Below are positions 31,978 through 39,449 of a DNA stretch of 64,000 nt, one piece after another; the first letter of the stretch is position 1, and each line of letters starts with the position of its first letter. The position numbers were made by a program, and so were the translations under genes. The notes under the pieces were generated by a model. That model searched no databases and was not told where the DNA came from. It saw only the letters and a list, made by a program, of their open reading frames with translations. Source of the stretch: Hallella seregens ATCC 51272 (GTDB taxonomy: Bacteria > Bacteroidota > Bacteroidia > Bacteroidales > Bacteroidaceae); NCBI RefSeq assembly GCF_000518545.1, contig NZ_JADU01000009.1:81304-145303 (forward strand), given 5' to 3'.

Positions 31978-34128
31978 CTACGGGTGCACCTTGAAGCGCA
32001 CGCGGAAGGTCATCGTCGGCTGGTCCCAGTTGGTGCCGAGCAGCTCGAAGCGGCCTATCTGGGCCGTGGAACGCACGTGCTTGCCGATGCAGGGGCACAC
32101 GTCGAAGTCGCCGATGCGCACCAGCCGGATGGTGTCTGAGCTGTCCTTGGGCAGCCGGTCGAGGCTCACGCCCTCGGGCAGGTTGTGGCGGTCGACGTAG
32201 TCGAAAGTCACGGGCAGGTCGTCGTCGATGAGCGCATTCATCTGCTCCTCGATGGCTTTCTCCTCCTTGCGCGTGGGCTTGCGGTCGAGCACGAAGCTCA
32301 TCTTGCTCTTCTTGCGCTCAATGTGGGCGTTGGCCGACCGGCCGCAACCGAACATGCGCATCATCACCTGGTTGAGCAGGTGCTCGGCCGTGTGGGCCGG
32401 CGGGAACTCGTCCTTGGCATGCACGTTGAGCACATAGGGATTTTCGTCCATACTGATACTGAATTTATAAATACGGCCGTCGTAGGGCCTGATGTCCATA
32501 TCCACGGTGCCGTCGCGCTGCAGGGCGATGGGCATCTCCTGACCGGTCAGCAGGTCGATGGCCGTCACCCCGCGCTCGGGCATGTGCAGGAAGTCGAAGG
32601 CATGGCCGGGAATCACCACACCGGCGTGCACGCGCTCGCCGGAGAAGTTGACCACGATGAGCAACACCTCGTCGCCATGCTTGCGCAGGAAAGCAAACTG
32701 GTGGCGGGGGTTGAACTTCCACGTCTGCGGGTTGACATACATCAGGTCGAAAAACTTGCCCTCGCGCACGGCCGCCTCGCGGTTGGCCAGGTGCAATATC
32801 TGCTGGTAACGCAGCTGCAGGCACTTCTCTGCCGGGTCGAGGCGCTGCCGGTCGAAGTAGCCACGGTAGAGCTTTTCGAGCTGCCAGTAGTCGAAGATGG
32901 TGGTGCGGCCGTCGCGTCCGGAGAATCCTTCCTCGTCCATGCCGCGCTCGCCCAGCTCCTGACCGGCGTAGACCATGAAGGGATTCTGCTGCAACATGGC
33001 CAGCAGGATGACGCCGGGCAGGGCCCGGTTGGCGTCGCCGCAGAAAGCATCGCTGGCAATGCGCTGCTCGTCGTGGTTCTCGAGGAAGTAAAGCATGTGG
33101 TCCTTGATGTCGTCAACGCTCTGCCAGCAATAGGTGATGCTGCTGGCGGGACGGTGGCCGCAGATGACGTCGCGCACGCAGTCGTACATGCCCACCTTGT
33201 CGTAGAGGTAGTCGAACCCGGCCTGGATGTAGGTGCGGTACTGGGCCGTGTCGTACACCTCGCCGATGAAGTCGACGTGGGGATGACGCAGTTTCACAAT
33301 GCGGGTGGCATAAGCCCAGAACTGCGAAGGCACCATCTCAGCCATGTCGCAGCGAAAAGCGTCGATGCCCTTCGACGCCCAGAAGAGCAAAATGTCGGTC
33401 ATTTTGCTCCAAGTGCCGGGTACGGGGTCGTAGTGGAAGCTGCGACCGCCGGCATCGCAATAGTCCACGCCGTAGTTGAGCTTCACTGTCTCGTACCAGT
33501 CGTTCACACCGGGATGGTTGTCGAACCGGTCGTTGCCCGTGCAGCGGGCGGGCATCTCCACGTAGGGCTCCTCGCCCTCGGCCGGCCCCACGGGCAACAC
33601 GAACGGCTGGCCGGGACAATAGTAGAAATTGTTCCGGGGCGAGAAGTGCATGTCGGTGCGGTCGTCCTGACCCAGGTCGCGCACGCCGGCAGGGCGTGCA
33701 ATGGAGTGGTATTCGCGGGCCACGTGGTTGGGCACAAAGTCGATGATGACCTTCATGTCGGCCTCATGGGTGCGCTGCACCAGGGCCTCGAATTCGGCCA
33801 TACGGCTGGGCACGTCGACGGCCAGGTCGGGGTCGATGTCGTAATAATCGGTGATGGCATAGGGCGAACCGGCCTTGCCTTTCGTCACCGAGGCGTGCTG
33901 CCGGGGAATGCCGTAGCAGGAATAGTCGGTGGTGGTGGCGTGACGGATGACGCCAGTGTACCAGACATGGGTGAATCCCATGCCCCGGATGCGGCGCAGA
34001 CGCACCGCATCGAAATCGTTCATCTTGCCCACGCCGTTCTCGAGAAGCGTGCCGTTCTTCTTCCGGGTGCTGTTCGGGTTGCCAAAGAGGCGTGGGAGAA
34101 CCTGATAAATAAATAGTTTACTGTTCAT
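31978..34128 (-). CDS. Fusion: GH13 alpha-amylase-type glycosidase + AlaX-like tRNA-editing domain
   Basis: A 716-residue single frame. Residues 1-559 are a GH13 alpha-amylase without signal peptide (so probably cytosolic): starts MNSKLFIYQVLPRLFGN, nucleophile Asp261 (FRCDMAEM), acid/base Glu290 (FIGEVYD), Asp353 (ENHDEQR), and a C-terminal beta domain ending DGRIYKFSI. Residues 560-716 are an AlaX/ThrRS-editing (tRNA_SAD)-like domain with the zinc motif HTAEH (579-583) and CIGKH (680-684). An ATG sits exactly at the junction (32451), as if two genes had been joined by loss of a stop. It lies just downstream of fabD and its terminator. The start at 34128 is chosen because MNSKLFIYQ is the conserved beginning; the frame upstream is not conserved-looking. 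Confidence 0.85.
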   Translation of the reverse strand: MNSKLFIYQVLPRLFGNPNSTRKKNGTLLENGVGKMNDFDAVRLRRIRGMGFTHVWYTGVIRHATTTDYSCYGIPRQHASVTKGKAGSPYAITDYYDIDPDLAVDVPSRMAEFEALVQRTHEADMKVIIDFVPNHVAREYHSIARPAGVRDLGQDDRTDMHFSPRNNFYYCPGQPFVLPVGPAEGEEPYVEMPARCTGNDRFDNHPGVNDWYETVKLNYGVDYCDAGGRSFHYDPVPGTWSKMTDILLFWASKGIDAFRCDMAEMVPSQFWAYATRIVKLRHPHVDFIGEVYDTAQYRTYIQAGFDYLYDKVGMYDCVRDVICGHRPASSITYCWQSVDDIKDHMLYFLENHDEQRIASDAFCGDANRALPGVILLAMLQQNPFMVYAGQELGERGMDEEGFSGRDGRTTIFDYWQLEKLYRGYFDRQRLDPAEKCLQLRYQQILHLANREAAVREGKFFDLMYVNPQTWKFNPRHQFAFLRKHGDEVLLIVVNFSGERVHAGVVIPGHAFDFLHMPERGVTAIDLLTGQEMPIALQRDGTVDMDIRPYDGRIYKFSISMDENPYVLNVHAKDEFPPAHTAEHLLNQVMMRMFGCGRSANAHIERKKSKMSFVLDRKPTRKEEKAIEEQMNALIDDDLPVTFDYVDRHNLPEGVSLDRLPKDSSDTIRLVRIGDFDVCPCIGKHVRSTAQIGRFELLGTNWDQPTMTFRVRFKVHP

Positions 34129-34170
34129 GATGCGTCGGTGCGCAACGTGTTTAGCAGATGTCTTGGTGTA

Positions 34171-34210
34171 AAAAGGGACGGCACCGGCCACGCGTCGGGC
34201 CGGTGCCGTC
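34171..34210 (-). terminator. Intrinsic terminator of fabD
   Basis: Perfect 13-bp stem (34177-34189 with 34198-34210), followed on the minus strand by CCCTTTTT. Confidence 0.85.
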
Positions 34211-34231
34211 TCTCGGTGTAGGGGTCTGTTT

Positions 34232-35119
34232 TCAGGCAATGCCGCGGGCGACCACTGTCTTGTCGATGCGGGCAATCATGCCCTGCAGAGCTTTGCCGGG
34301 GCCGCACTCGGTGAAATCGTCGGCACCGTCGGCAATCATGTTCTGCACGCTGGACGTCCAACGCACGGAACTGGTGAGCTGCGCGATGAGGTTCTGCTTG
34401 ATTTCGGCGGCATCAGTGTGGGGCTTGCCGTCCACGTTCTGGTAGACGGGGCACTTGGGTGCGGCGATGGCCGTCTGCTCGATGGCAGCCTGCAGCTCGT
34501 CCTTGGCGGGCTGCATAAGCGGCGAGTGGAACGCACCGCCCACCTTGAGCGGCAGGGCACGCTTGGCGCCGGCGGCCTTCAGCTTGTCGCAAGCCTCGAG
34601 AATGCCGGCCTCGTCGCCCGAGATGACGAGCTGCCCGGGGCAGTTGTAGTTGGCGGCCACCACCACCTTGCCAGTGGCGCTGACCTCGGCACATATCTCC
34701 TCCACCTTGTCGTCGGCCACGCCGATGATGGCGGCCATGGTGCCGGGATTGGCCTCACAGGCTTTCTGCATGGCGTTGGCACGGGCGGCCACAAGGCGCA
34801 GACCGTCCTCAAAGCTCAGTGCACCGGCAGCCACGAGGGCCGAGAACTCGCCCAGCGAGTGGCCGGCCACCATGTCGGGAGCAAAGGCGTCGCCCATGCA
34901 AAGCGCCGAGATGACGCTGTGAAGAAACACGGCCGGCTGGGTGACGCGCGTCTCCTTGAGCTGGTCGTCGGTGCCGGAAAACATAATGTCGGTTATCTTG
35001 AAGCCGAGAATCTCATCGGCCTTGTCGAACAGTTCCTTGGCCAACGCATTGTTATCGTAGAGGTCCTTGCCCATTCCTACGAACTGCGAGCCCTGTCCGG
35101 GGAATACAAATGCTTTCAT
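34232..35119 (-). CDS. fabD: Malonyl-CoA:ACP transacylase
   Basis: Loads malonate onto acyl carrier protein for fatty acid synthesis. The 295-residue protein has FPGQGSQFVGMG at the N terminus, the nucleophile Ser88 in GHSLGE, TQPAVFLHSV and the late catalytic His in GGAFHSPLM. Length is normal. It has its own promoter and terminator. Confidence 0.96.
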   Translation of the reverse strand: MKAFVFPGQGSQFVGMGKDLYDNNALAKELFDKADEILGFKITDIMFSGTDDQLKETRVTQPAVFLHSVISALCMGDAFAPDMVAGHSLGEFSALVAAGALSFEDGLRLVAARANAMQKACEANPGTMAAIIGVADDKVEEICAEVSATGKVVVAANYNCPGQLVISGDEAGILEACDKLKAAGAKRALPLKVGGAFHSPLMQPAKDELQAAIEQTAIAAPKCPVYQNVDGKPHTDAAEIKQNLIAQLTSSVRWTSSVQNMIADGADDFTECGPGKALQGMIARIDKTVVARGIA

Positions 35120-35153
35120 GTTTTGTTCTGATTGAGTTTGAATAATCTACCTG

Positions 35154-35161
35154 CAAAGGTA
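35154..35161 (-). promoter_or_regulatory. -7 box TACCTTTG for fabD
   Basis: Minus-strand TAnnTTTG 34 bases upstream of the fabD ATG. Confidence 0.65.
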
Positions 35162-35204
35162 CGAAAAAAAAGGCATTTTCGCACCAACGCCATGTAGGAA
35201 TTAC

Positions 35205-35243
35205 AAGAAAAAATCCCTGTCACCGGCATGGTGGCAGGGATTT
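35205..35243 (-). terminator. Terminator of the rpsF-rpsR-rplI operon
   Basis: Stem AAATCCCTG/CAGGGATTT extended by CCACC/GGTG, followed on the minus strand by a T run. Confidence 0.8.
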
Positions 35244-35282
35244 GTATGTAGATATGCTTTGCAGTGCGCAATCGGGCCCTGC

Positions 35283-35813
35283 CTATTCGGCTGCGGGTGC
35301 CTCCTCCTCGGCCACGGGAGCCTCGGGGGCAACCTCTGCGGGAGCCTCCTCGACGGGGGCGGGCACAGGGGCGTTCTCGGCAACAACCTTCACGGGCACG
35401 CGCACCTCAACCTCCTTGTGGAAGTGAACCACGGCCTCGAAATCGCCCAGCTTGCGGGCATCGCGCATGGTGACAATCTTGCGGTCAACCTCAATGCCGC
35501 GCTTGGCCAGCTCCTCGGCCACGGTAGCTGCATTGACCGAGCCATAGAGATGGCCGGTGGCTGCCACCTTGGCGCTGATCTCCAGAGCTACGTCTTTCAG
35601 AGCCTCGGCACGCTTCTCGGCCTCGGCCTTCAGGGCGGCGAGCTTGCCGGCCTGCTGACGCAGGTTCTCGGCGAGCACCTTCTTGGCACTCTCGGAGGCA
35701 ATGACGCCCTTGCCCGTGGGGATGAGATAGTTACGGCCGTAGCCGCTCTTCACGTTCACAATGTCGTTCTTATATCCAAGACCGATAATATCTTCTTTCA
35801 GTATAATCTCCAT
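35283..35813 (-). CDS. rplI: 50S ribosomal protein L9 (bL9) with Ala/Glu/Pro-rich tail
   Basis: A 176-residue bL9. The N-terminal rRNA-binding domain is standard (MEIILKEDIIGLGYKNDIVNVKSGYGRNYLIPTGKG), then the long connecting helix and the C-terminal domain (HLYGSVNAATVAEEL). After the normal end near residue 148 (VEVRVPVKVV) there is an extra tail of about 28 residues made almost only of Ala, Pro, Glu and Val. Third gene of the rpsF-rpsR-rplI operon. Confidence 0.96.
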   Translation of the reverse strand: MEIILKEDIIGLGYKNDIVNVKSGYGRNYLIPTGKGVIASESAKKVLAENLRQQAGKLAALKAEAEKRAEALKDVALEISAKVAATGHLYGSVNAATVAEELAKRGIEVDRKIVTMRDARKLGDFEAVVHFHKEVEVRVPVKVVAENAPVPAPVEEAPAEVAPEAPVAEEEAPAAE

Positions 35814-35830
35814 ATCTTAGCCTCCTTGTC

Positions 35831-36103
35831 TTACTTCATCATGTCGGTTACGTATGGAAGCAGTGCAATCTGACGTGCACGCTTGATGGCCTGGGCCACA
35901 CGACGCTGGTATTTTAGCGAGGTGCCGGTGATGCGGCGCGGAAGGATCTTGCCCTGTTCGTTGAGGAACTTCTTCAGGAACTCGGGATCCTTGTAGTCGA
36001 TATACTTGATGCCGCTCTTCTTGAAACGGCAGTACTTCTTCTTCTTGGTGTCGATAGAAGGAGCGTTCAAATAACGGATTTCTGATTTCTTCTGCTCTGC
36101 CAT
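35831..36103 (-). CDS. rpsR: 30S ribosomal protein S18 (bS18)
   Basis: A 90-residue bS18, which pairs with bS6 on the 30S platform. Recognised from [62 protein letters not shown]. Middle gene of the operon; its start is 2 bases after the rpsF stop. Confidence 0.97.
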   Translation of the reverse strand: MAEQKKSEIRYLNAPSIDTKKKKYCRFKKSGIKYIDYKDPEFLKKFLNEQGKILPRRITGTSLKYQRRVAQAIKRARQIALLPYVTDMMK

Positions 36104-36105
36104 AA

Positions 36106-36450
36106 TTATGCCTCCACTTTAGCTGCCCACTTTGCACGACGCTTCTCTGCATAAGCAATGGAGAACTTGTCGAGCTTCACGGTCATGAAACGAATCACTT
36201 TCTCGTCACGGCGATAGCCTGTCTCAAGTGTGTCAACTACCGACGGCTCTGCCTTGAACTGCAACAGGCAGTAGAAGCCGGTCGATTTCTTCTCGATGGC
36301 ATAAGCCATCTTCTTCAGTCCCCAGGCCTCTTCATTCAGGATTTCAGCACCCTTGTCGGTGAGCAGTTTCTTGAATTTAGCGACCGTTTCCTTCATCTGT
36401 TCATCAGACAAAACGGGAGTCAAAATGAAAACGGTTTCGTATTGATTCAT
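36106..36450 (-). CDS. rpsF: 30S ribosomal protein S6 (bS6)
   Basis: A 114-residue bS6. Starts [23 protein letters not shown], with the [17 protein letters not shown] strand and the [17 protein letters not shown] segment. First gene of the operon, with a leader of about 40 bases in which I do not see the S6:S18-binding element known from other phyla. Confidence 0.97.
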   Translation of the reverse strand: MNQYETVFILTPVLSDEQMKETVAKFKKLLTDKGAEILNEEAWGLKKMAYAIEKKSTGFYCLLQFKAEPSVVDTLETGYRRDEKVIRFMTVKLDKFSIAYAEKRRAKWAAKVEA

Positions 36451-36495
36451 ACTAAACTTGTAATGAAATAAATGTTATTGTGCAAAATGCGGGTG

Positions 36496-36503
36496 CAAAG
36501 GTA
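36496..36503 (-). promoter_or_regulatory. -7 box TACCTTTG for rpsF-rpsR-rplI
   Basis: Minus-strand TAnnTTTG 45 bases upstream of the rpsF start. Confidence 0.65.
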
Positions 36504-36590
36504 CCAATAATCGGCGAGACAAAAGGCCGTAGACGCATTGTTTTTTCGCTTTTTAACATAAATTGCGAGCTTTAGACTCCCTTTTATTCG

Positions 36591-36598
36591 TACTTTTG
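36591..36598 (+). promoter_or_regulatory. -7 box TACTTTTG for the small membrane protein
   Basis: TAnnTTTG match only 8 bases before the ATG at 36607, so the mRNA is expected to be leaderless or nearly so. Confidence 0.65.
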
Positions 36599-36606
36599 CA
36601 GCCGCA

Positions 36607-36837
36607 ATGAAGAAGATGCAGACCATACGCAGGGGCTGGGCCGCCGCCCGCTCATGGGTCCGCAGACACAGACGCCTGTGGGGGCTGCCGCTGGTGTATG
36701 CAGGGGTGGCGCTCATCGCTGTGAGCTATGCGGCGGGACTCACCAACTACAACCTGTGCCTCTTTGTTCCGGTGGCGCTCATTGCCGCCGGCATTGCGGG
36801 CTACGTGCAGCACGAAAAACACGGGGGCAGCTACTGA
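36607..36837 (+). CDS. Small two-helix membrane protein (76 aa)
   Basis: A very basic N terminus (MKKMQTIRRGWAAARSWVRRHRR) followed by two hydrophobic helices (about 25-43 and 49-66) and a short polar end (VQHEKHGGSY). The Arg-rich start places the N terminus in the cytosol. Similar proteins with the YxxGLTNxN-type loop are, as far as I recall, present in Bacteroidales without assigned function. It stands alone between the ribosomal operon and the converging rprXY operon. Confidence 0.7.
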   Translation: MKKMQTIRRGWAAARSWVRRHRRLWGLPLVYAGVALIAVSYAAGLTNYNLCLFVPVALIAAGIAGYVQHEKHGGSY

Positions 36838-36891
36838 ACGGTAGCTGTCCCCGTGGCATAGAGGCCTCGGCGAGACCTGTTCTCATGACTC

Positions 36892-37590
36892 TTAGTCCTC
36901 GTCGGGCACGATGAGTTTGTAGCCCTGGCCGTGAATGTTGATGATTTCCACCTGGTCGTCGTCTTTCAGATGCTTGCGCAGCTTGGTGATATATACGTCC
37001 ATGGAACGGGCGTTGAAGTAGTTGTCGTCGATCCAGATGGTGCGCAAGGCATCATTGCGCTTGAGTATCTCGTTGGCATGCGAGCAGAGCAGGGCCAGCA
37101 GTTCGTTCTCCTTAGTGGTGAGCTTGGTCTGCTTGTCGGCAATGGTGAGCAACTGTTTCTGGGTGTCGAAAGTGTAGCGGCCAATCTTGTAGCGCGTGCT
37201 CTCCTTGTTCTTTTTGCCGCGCACCCGACGCAGGATGGCCTCCACACGCTTCACCAGTTCCTCCATGGAGAAAGGCTTGGTGATGTAGTCGTCGGCTCCT
37301 TTGTCGAATCCCTCAAGCACGTCTTCTTTCTGCACGCGGGCCGTGAGGAAGATGATGGGCACCTGCGAATTGATTTGCCGGATGTCCTGGGCCAGTGAGA
37401 AGCCGTCTTTCTTGGGCATCATCACGTCAAGGATGCAGATGTCGAACTTGTCCTTGGTAAACTCCCGGTAGCCCGCTTCGCCGTCGGGGCAGAGCACGGC
37501 ATCGTAGCCTTTGGCGATCAGATACTCGCAAAGCAGCGTTCCCAGGTTCTCGTCGTCCTCGCAAAGCAGGACTTTAATTCTCTCGTCCAT
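36892..37590 (-). CDS. rprY: OmpR/PhoB-type response regulator RprY
   Basis: A 232-residue DNA-binding response regulator. Receiver domain with acidic pocket EDD (11-13), phosphoacceptor Asp55 (CILDVMMPK), LTARV and ITKPF, then a winged-helix effector domain (LTTKENELLALLCSHANEI, NYFNARSMDVYITKLRKHLK, INIHGQGYKLI). It matches RprY of Bacteroides, the partner of RprX; target genes cannot be read here. The sensor gene lies 88 bases upstream in the same operon. Confidence 0.9.
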   Translation of the reverse strand: MDERIKVLLCEDDENLGTLLCEYLIAKGYDAVLCPDGEAGYREFTKDKFDICILDVMMPKKDGFSLAQDIRQINSQVPIIFLTARVQKEDVLEGFDKGADDYITKPFSMEELVKRVEAILRRVRGKKNKESTRYKIGRYTFDTQKQLLTIADKQTKLTTKENELLALLCSHANEILKRNDALRTIWIDDNYFNARSMDVYITKLRKHLKDDDQVEIINIHGQGYKLIVPDED

Positions 37591-37678
37591 AGTCTTATAC
37601 TTTTAAAATGAATGATTCTTTTGTCTGCCATCGGAACCCGGAGGCACCGCGCAGGGGCCGGAGCCGTGGCGCCGCGGC

Positions 37679-39244
37679 CTATTCGTCCTTGATGACGGGC
37701 AGCTTGATGGTGAACGTGGTGCCATTGCCATACTCGCTGTCCACACGGATGTCGCCATCATGCAAGACGACCACGTTGCGCACGTAGGCTAGTCCAAGGC
37801 CGAATCCTTTCACGTCGTGCACGTTGCCGGTATGCACCCGATAGAACTTGTCGAAGATTTTTTTCAAGTTCTCTTTCTTCATGCCCATGCCGGTATCGCG
37901 TACCGAAAGGTAGAGATTTTGGTCGTCGTTCCACGTCCTGAGGTAGACATTGAGCGGCTCCTCGGGCTTGCGGTACTTCACGGCATTGTCCATCAGGTTG
38001 AAGATCACGTTCTGAAAGTGCACCTCATCCACGTAGATGCCCGACTCGACAGCCTCCACCTCGACATAGATTTTGCCTCCGGTGTGCTCCACCCGGAGGC
38101 TGAAGGAGTTGGCAATCGTCTCTACCATCTCGTTCAAGTCGAGGTGTTTCTTCTTGAACGAGGCTTTCTTACGGTCGAACATCGACATCTGAAGTACTTT
38201 CTCCACGAGGAAGCGCAGCCGCTTGGTCTCGTCGGTCACCACTCCGGTGAGGTGCTTCATCATCTTGTCGCTCTTGGTCACGGAGTCGTCGTTAAGCATT
38301 TGGGCAGCCAGGGAGATGCTGGCAATGGGTGTCTTCAGCTCGTGGGTCATGTTGTTGATGAAGTCGTTTTTGATCTCGCTGTACCGCTTCTGGCGGAAGA
38401 TGACCATGATGGTGAAGATGAACGTAATCAGCAAAATGAACGTGAACACCACGCTGGGTATCATAAACCGCACGCTGGAGAAGATGTAACTGTCGATGTC
38501 GGGGAAATGGACTTTCACCACACCCATCTTTGATGAGGGGTCGTTGCGGAAGAGTACCTGCGTGTAAGTGTACCTGACGCCCTCGTCAGTGTAGTCAGGA
38601 CAGCGGTACACCTCGCGGCCGTCCTGCGTGCACACGGTGAAGTGGTAAGGGATGTTGATGCCGTTGTTCATCAGTTCGGCCTTGAGATCCTGGTCGAGAA
38701 TCTTGAAGTTGACCCGCTCTTTCAGCGGCTTTTCCGAGGCCGAATAGAGCATGTTCATCACCACTTCGTCGAGCAAAGCCTTCTGATAGACATAGCGGTT
38801 CTTCACGATTTCCTGCAACGATTTACTGGCTGCGGCGGCCGAATTCTTGTCTGTTCGCAAAATCATTGCCTTAGGCATGCTGCCCGGACGGGTGGCCAGC
38901 GTCTTCAGCTCGAACGAAGAATACACCGTGCCGTCCCTGCCGGCCACGGAATATTGATGGGAGTATTGCACCGTACCATCGTTGGGTTGCCCCGACCGGG
39001 TGCCCACGCTGTCCTTGCGGTAGGCCCTGCGCTCAGTCTCGTTGACATCCTTTTCCAGATAGCGGAGGGTCTCGTTGAGCTCCAAATTGCGCGAGGCCTG
39101 ATAGAGAGCGCGGTTTACACTCTCGTCGAACTGCTCCTTCTTCATGTTGGCCATCTCCTGAATATAGGTCAGCTGGAGGCCAAGCAGGATGACGAAGGAC
39201 AGCCCCATGACAATGGCAATCGTCCAAATGGTCTTCTTCTTCAT
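37679..39244 (-). CDS. rprX: Sensor histidine kinase RprX
   Basis: A 521-residue membrane kinase. Transmembrane helices at about 5-24 and 230-255 enclose a periplasmic sensor region. The HisKA domain has His301 (NNMTHELKTPIAS); the ATPase domain has FNLMDNAVKYR (N box), VRDTGMGM and GFGLGLAYV (G boxes). Start: MKKKTIWTIAIVM at 39244, because the -7 box ends only 5 bases upstream. First gene of the rprX-rprY operon. Confidence 0.92.
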   Translation of the reverse strand: MKKKTIWTIAIVMGLSFVILLGLQLTYIQEMANMKKEQFDESVNRALYQASRNLELNETLRYLEKDVNETERRAYRKDSVGTRSGQPNDGTVQYSHQYSVAGRDGTVYSSFELKTLATRPGSMPKAMILRTDKNSAAAASKSLQEIVKNRYVYQKALLDEVVMNMLYSASEKPLKERVNFKILDQDLKAELMNNGINIPYHFTVCTQDGREVYRCPDYTDEGVRYTYTQVLFRNDPSSKMGVVKVHFPDIDSYIFSSVRFMIPSVVFTFILLITFIFTIMVIFRQKRYSEIKNDFINNMTHELKTPIASISLAAQMLNDDSVTKSDKMMKHLTGVVTDETKRLRFLVEKVLQMSMFDRKKASFKKKHLDLNEMVETIANSFSLRVEHTGGKIYVEVEAVESGIYVDEVHFQNVIFNLMDNAVKYRKPEEPLNVYLRTWNDDQNLYLSVRDTGMGMKKENLKKIFDKFYRVHTGNVHDVKGFGLGLAYVRNVVVLHDGDIRVDSEYGNGTTFTIKLPVIKDE

Positions 39245-39249
39245 GCGGA

Positions 39250-39257
39250 CAAAGATA
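39250..39257 (-). promoter_or_regulatory. -7 box TATCTTTG for rprXY
   Basis: Minus-strand TAnnTTTG ending 5 bases before the ATG; a leaderless mRNA is predicted. It rules out the start at 39262. Confidence 0.65.
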
Positions 39258-39355
39258 GGCAAAAACTTAATTGCTTAACATTCAACTGTTAATTCTTTCG
39301 CCCAAATTCAATGATTTTAACTAATCAAAAGGCCATTGATGCCCTATAAACAACC

Positions 39356-39392
39356 AAGTCCCCGCCTTTCCATGACGGAAAGACGGGGACTT
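39356..39392. terminator. Terminator of the EF-G2 gene
   Basis: Stem AAGTCCCCG-x-CTTTCC / GGAAAG-x-CGGGGACTT with a 5-base loop and one mismatch, 58 bases after the stop codon at 39450. Confidence 0.7.
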
Positions 39393-39449
39393 TCAATTGG
39401 GAGCGTCGTGCCTCCGGGAGATTTCGGCTCAAGCCTTTTCCCCGGTAGT

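Noticed and set aside
36451..36495. S6:S18 autoregulatory leader before rpsF
   Set aside because: The leader is only about 40 AT-rich bases and shows no hairpin with the expected S18-binding loop.
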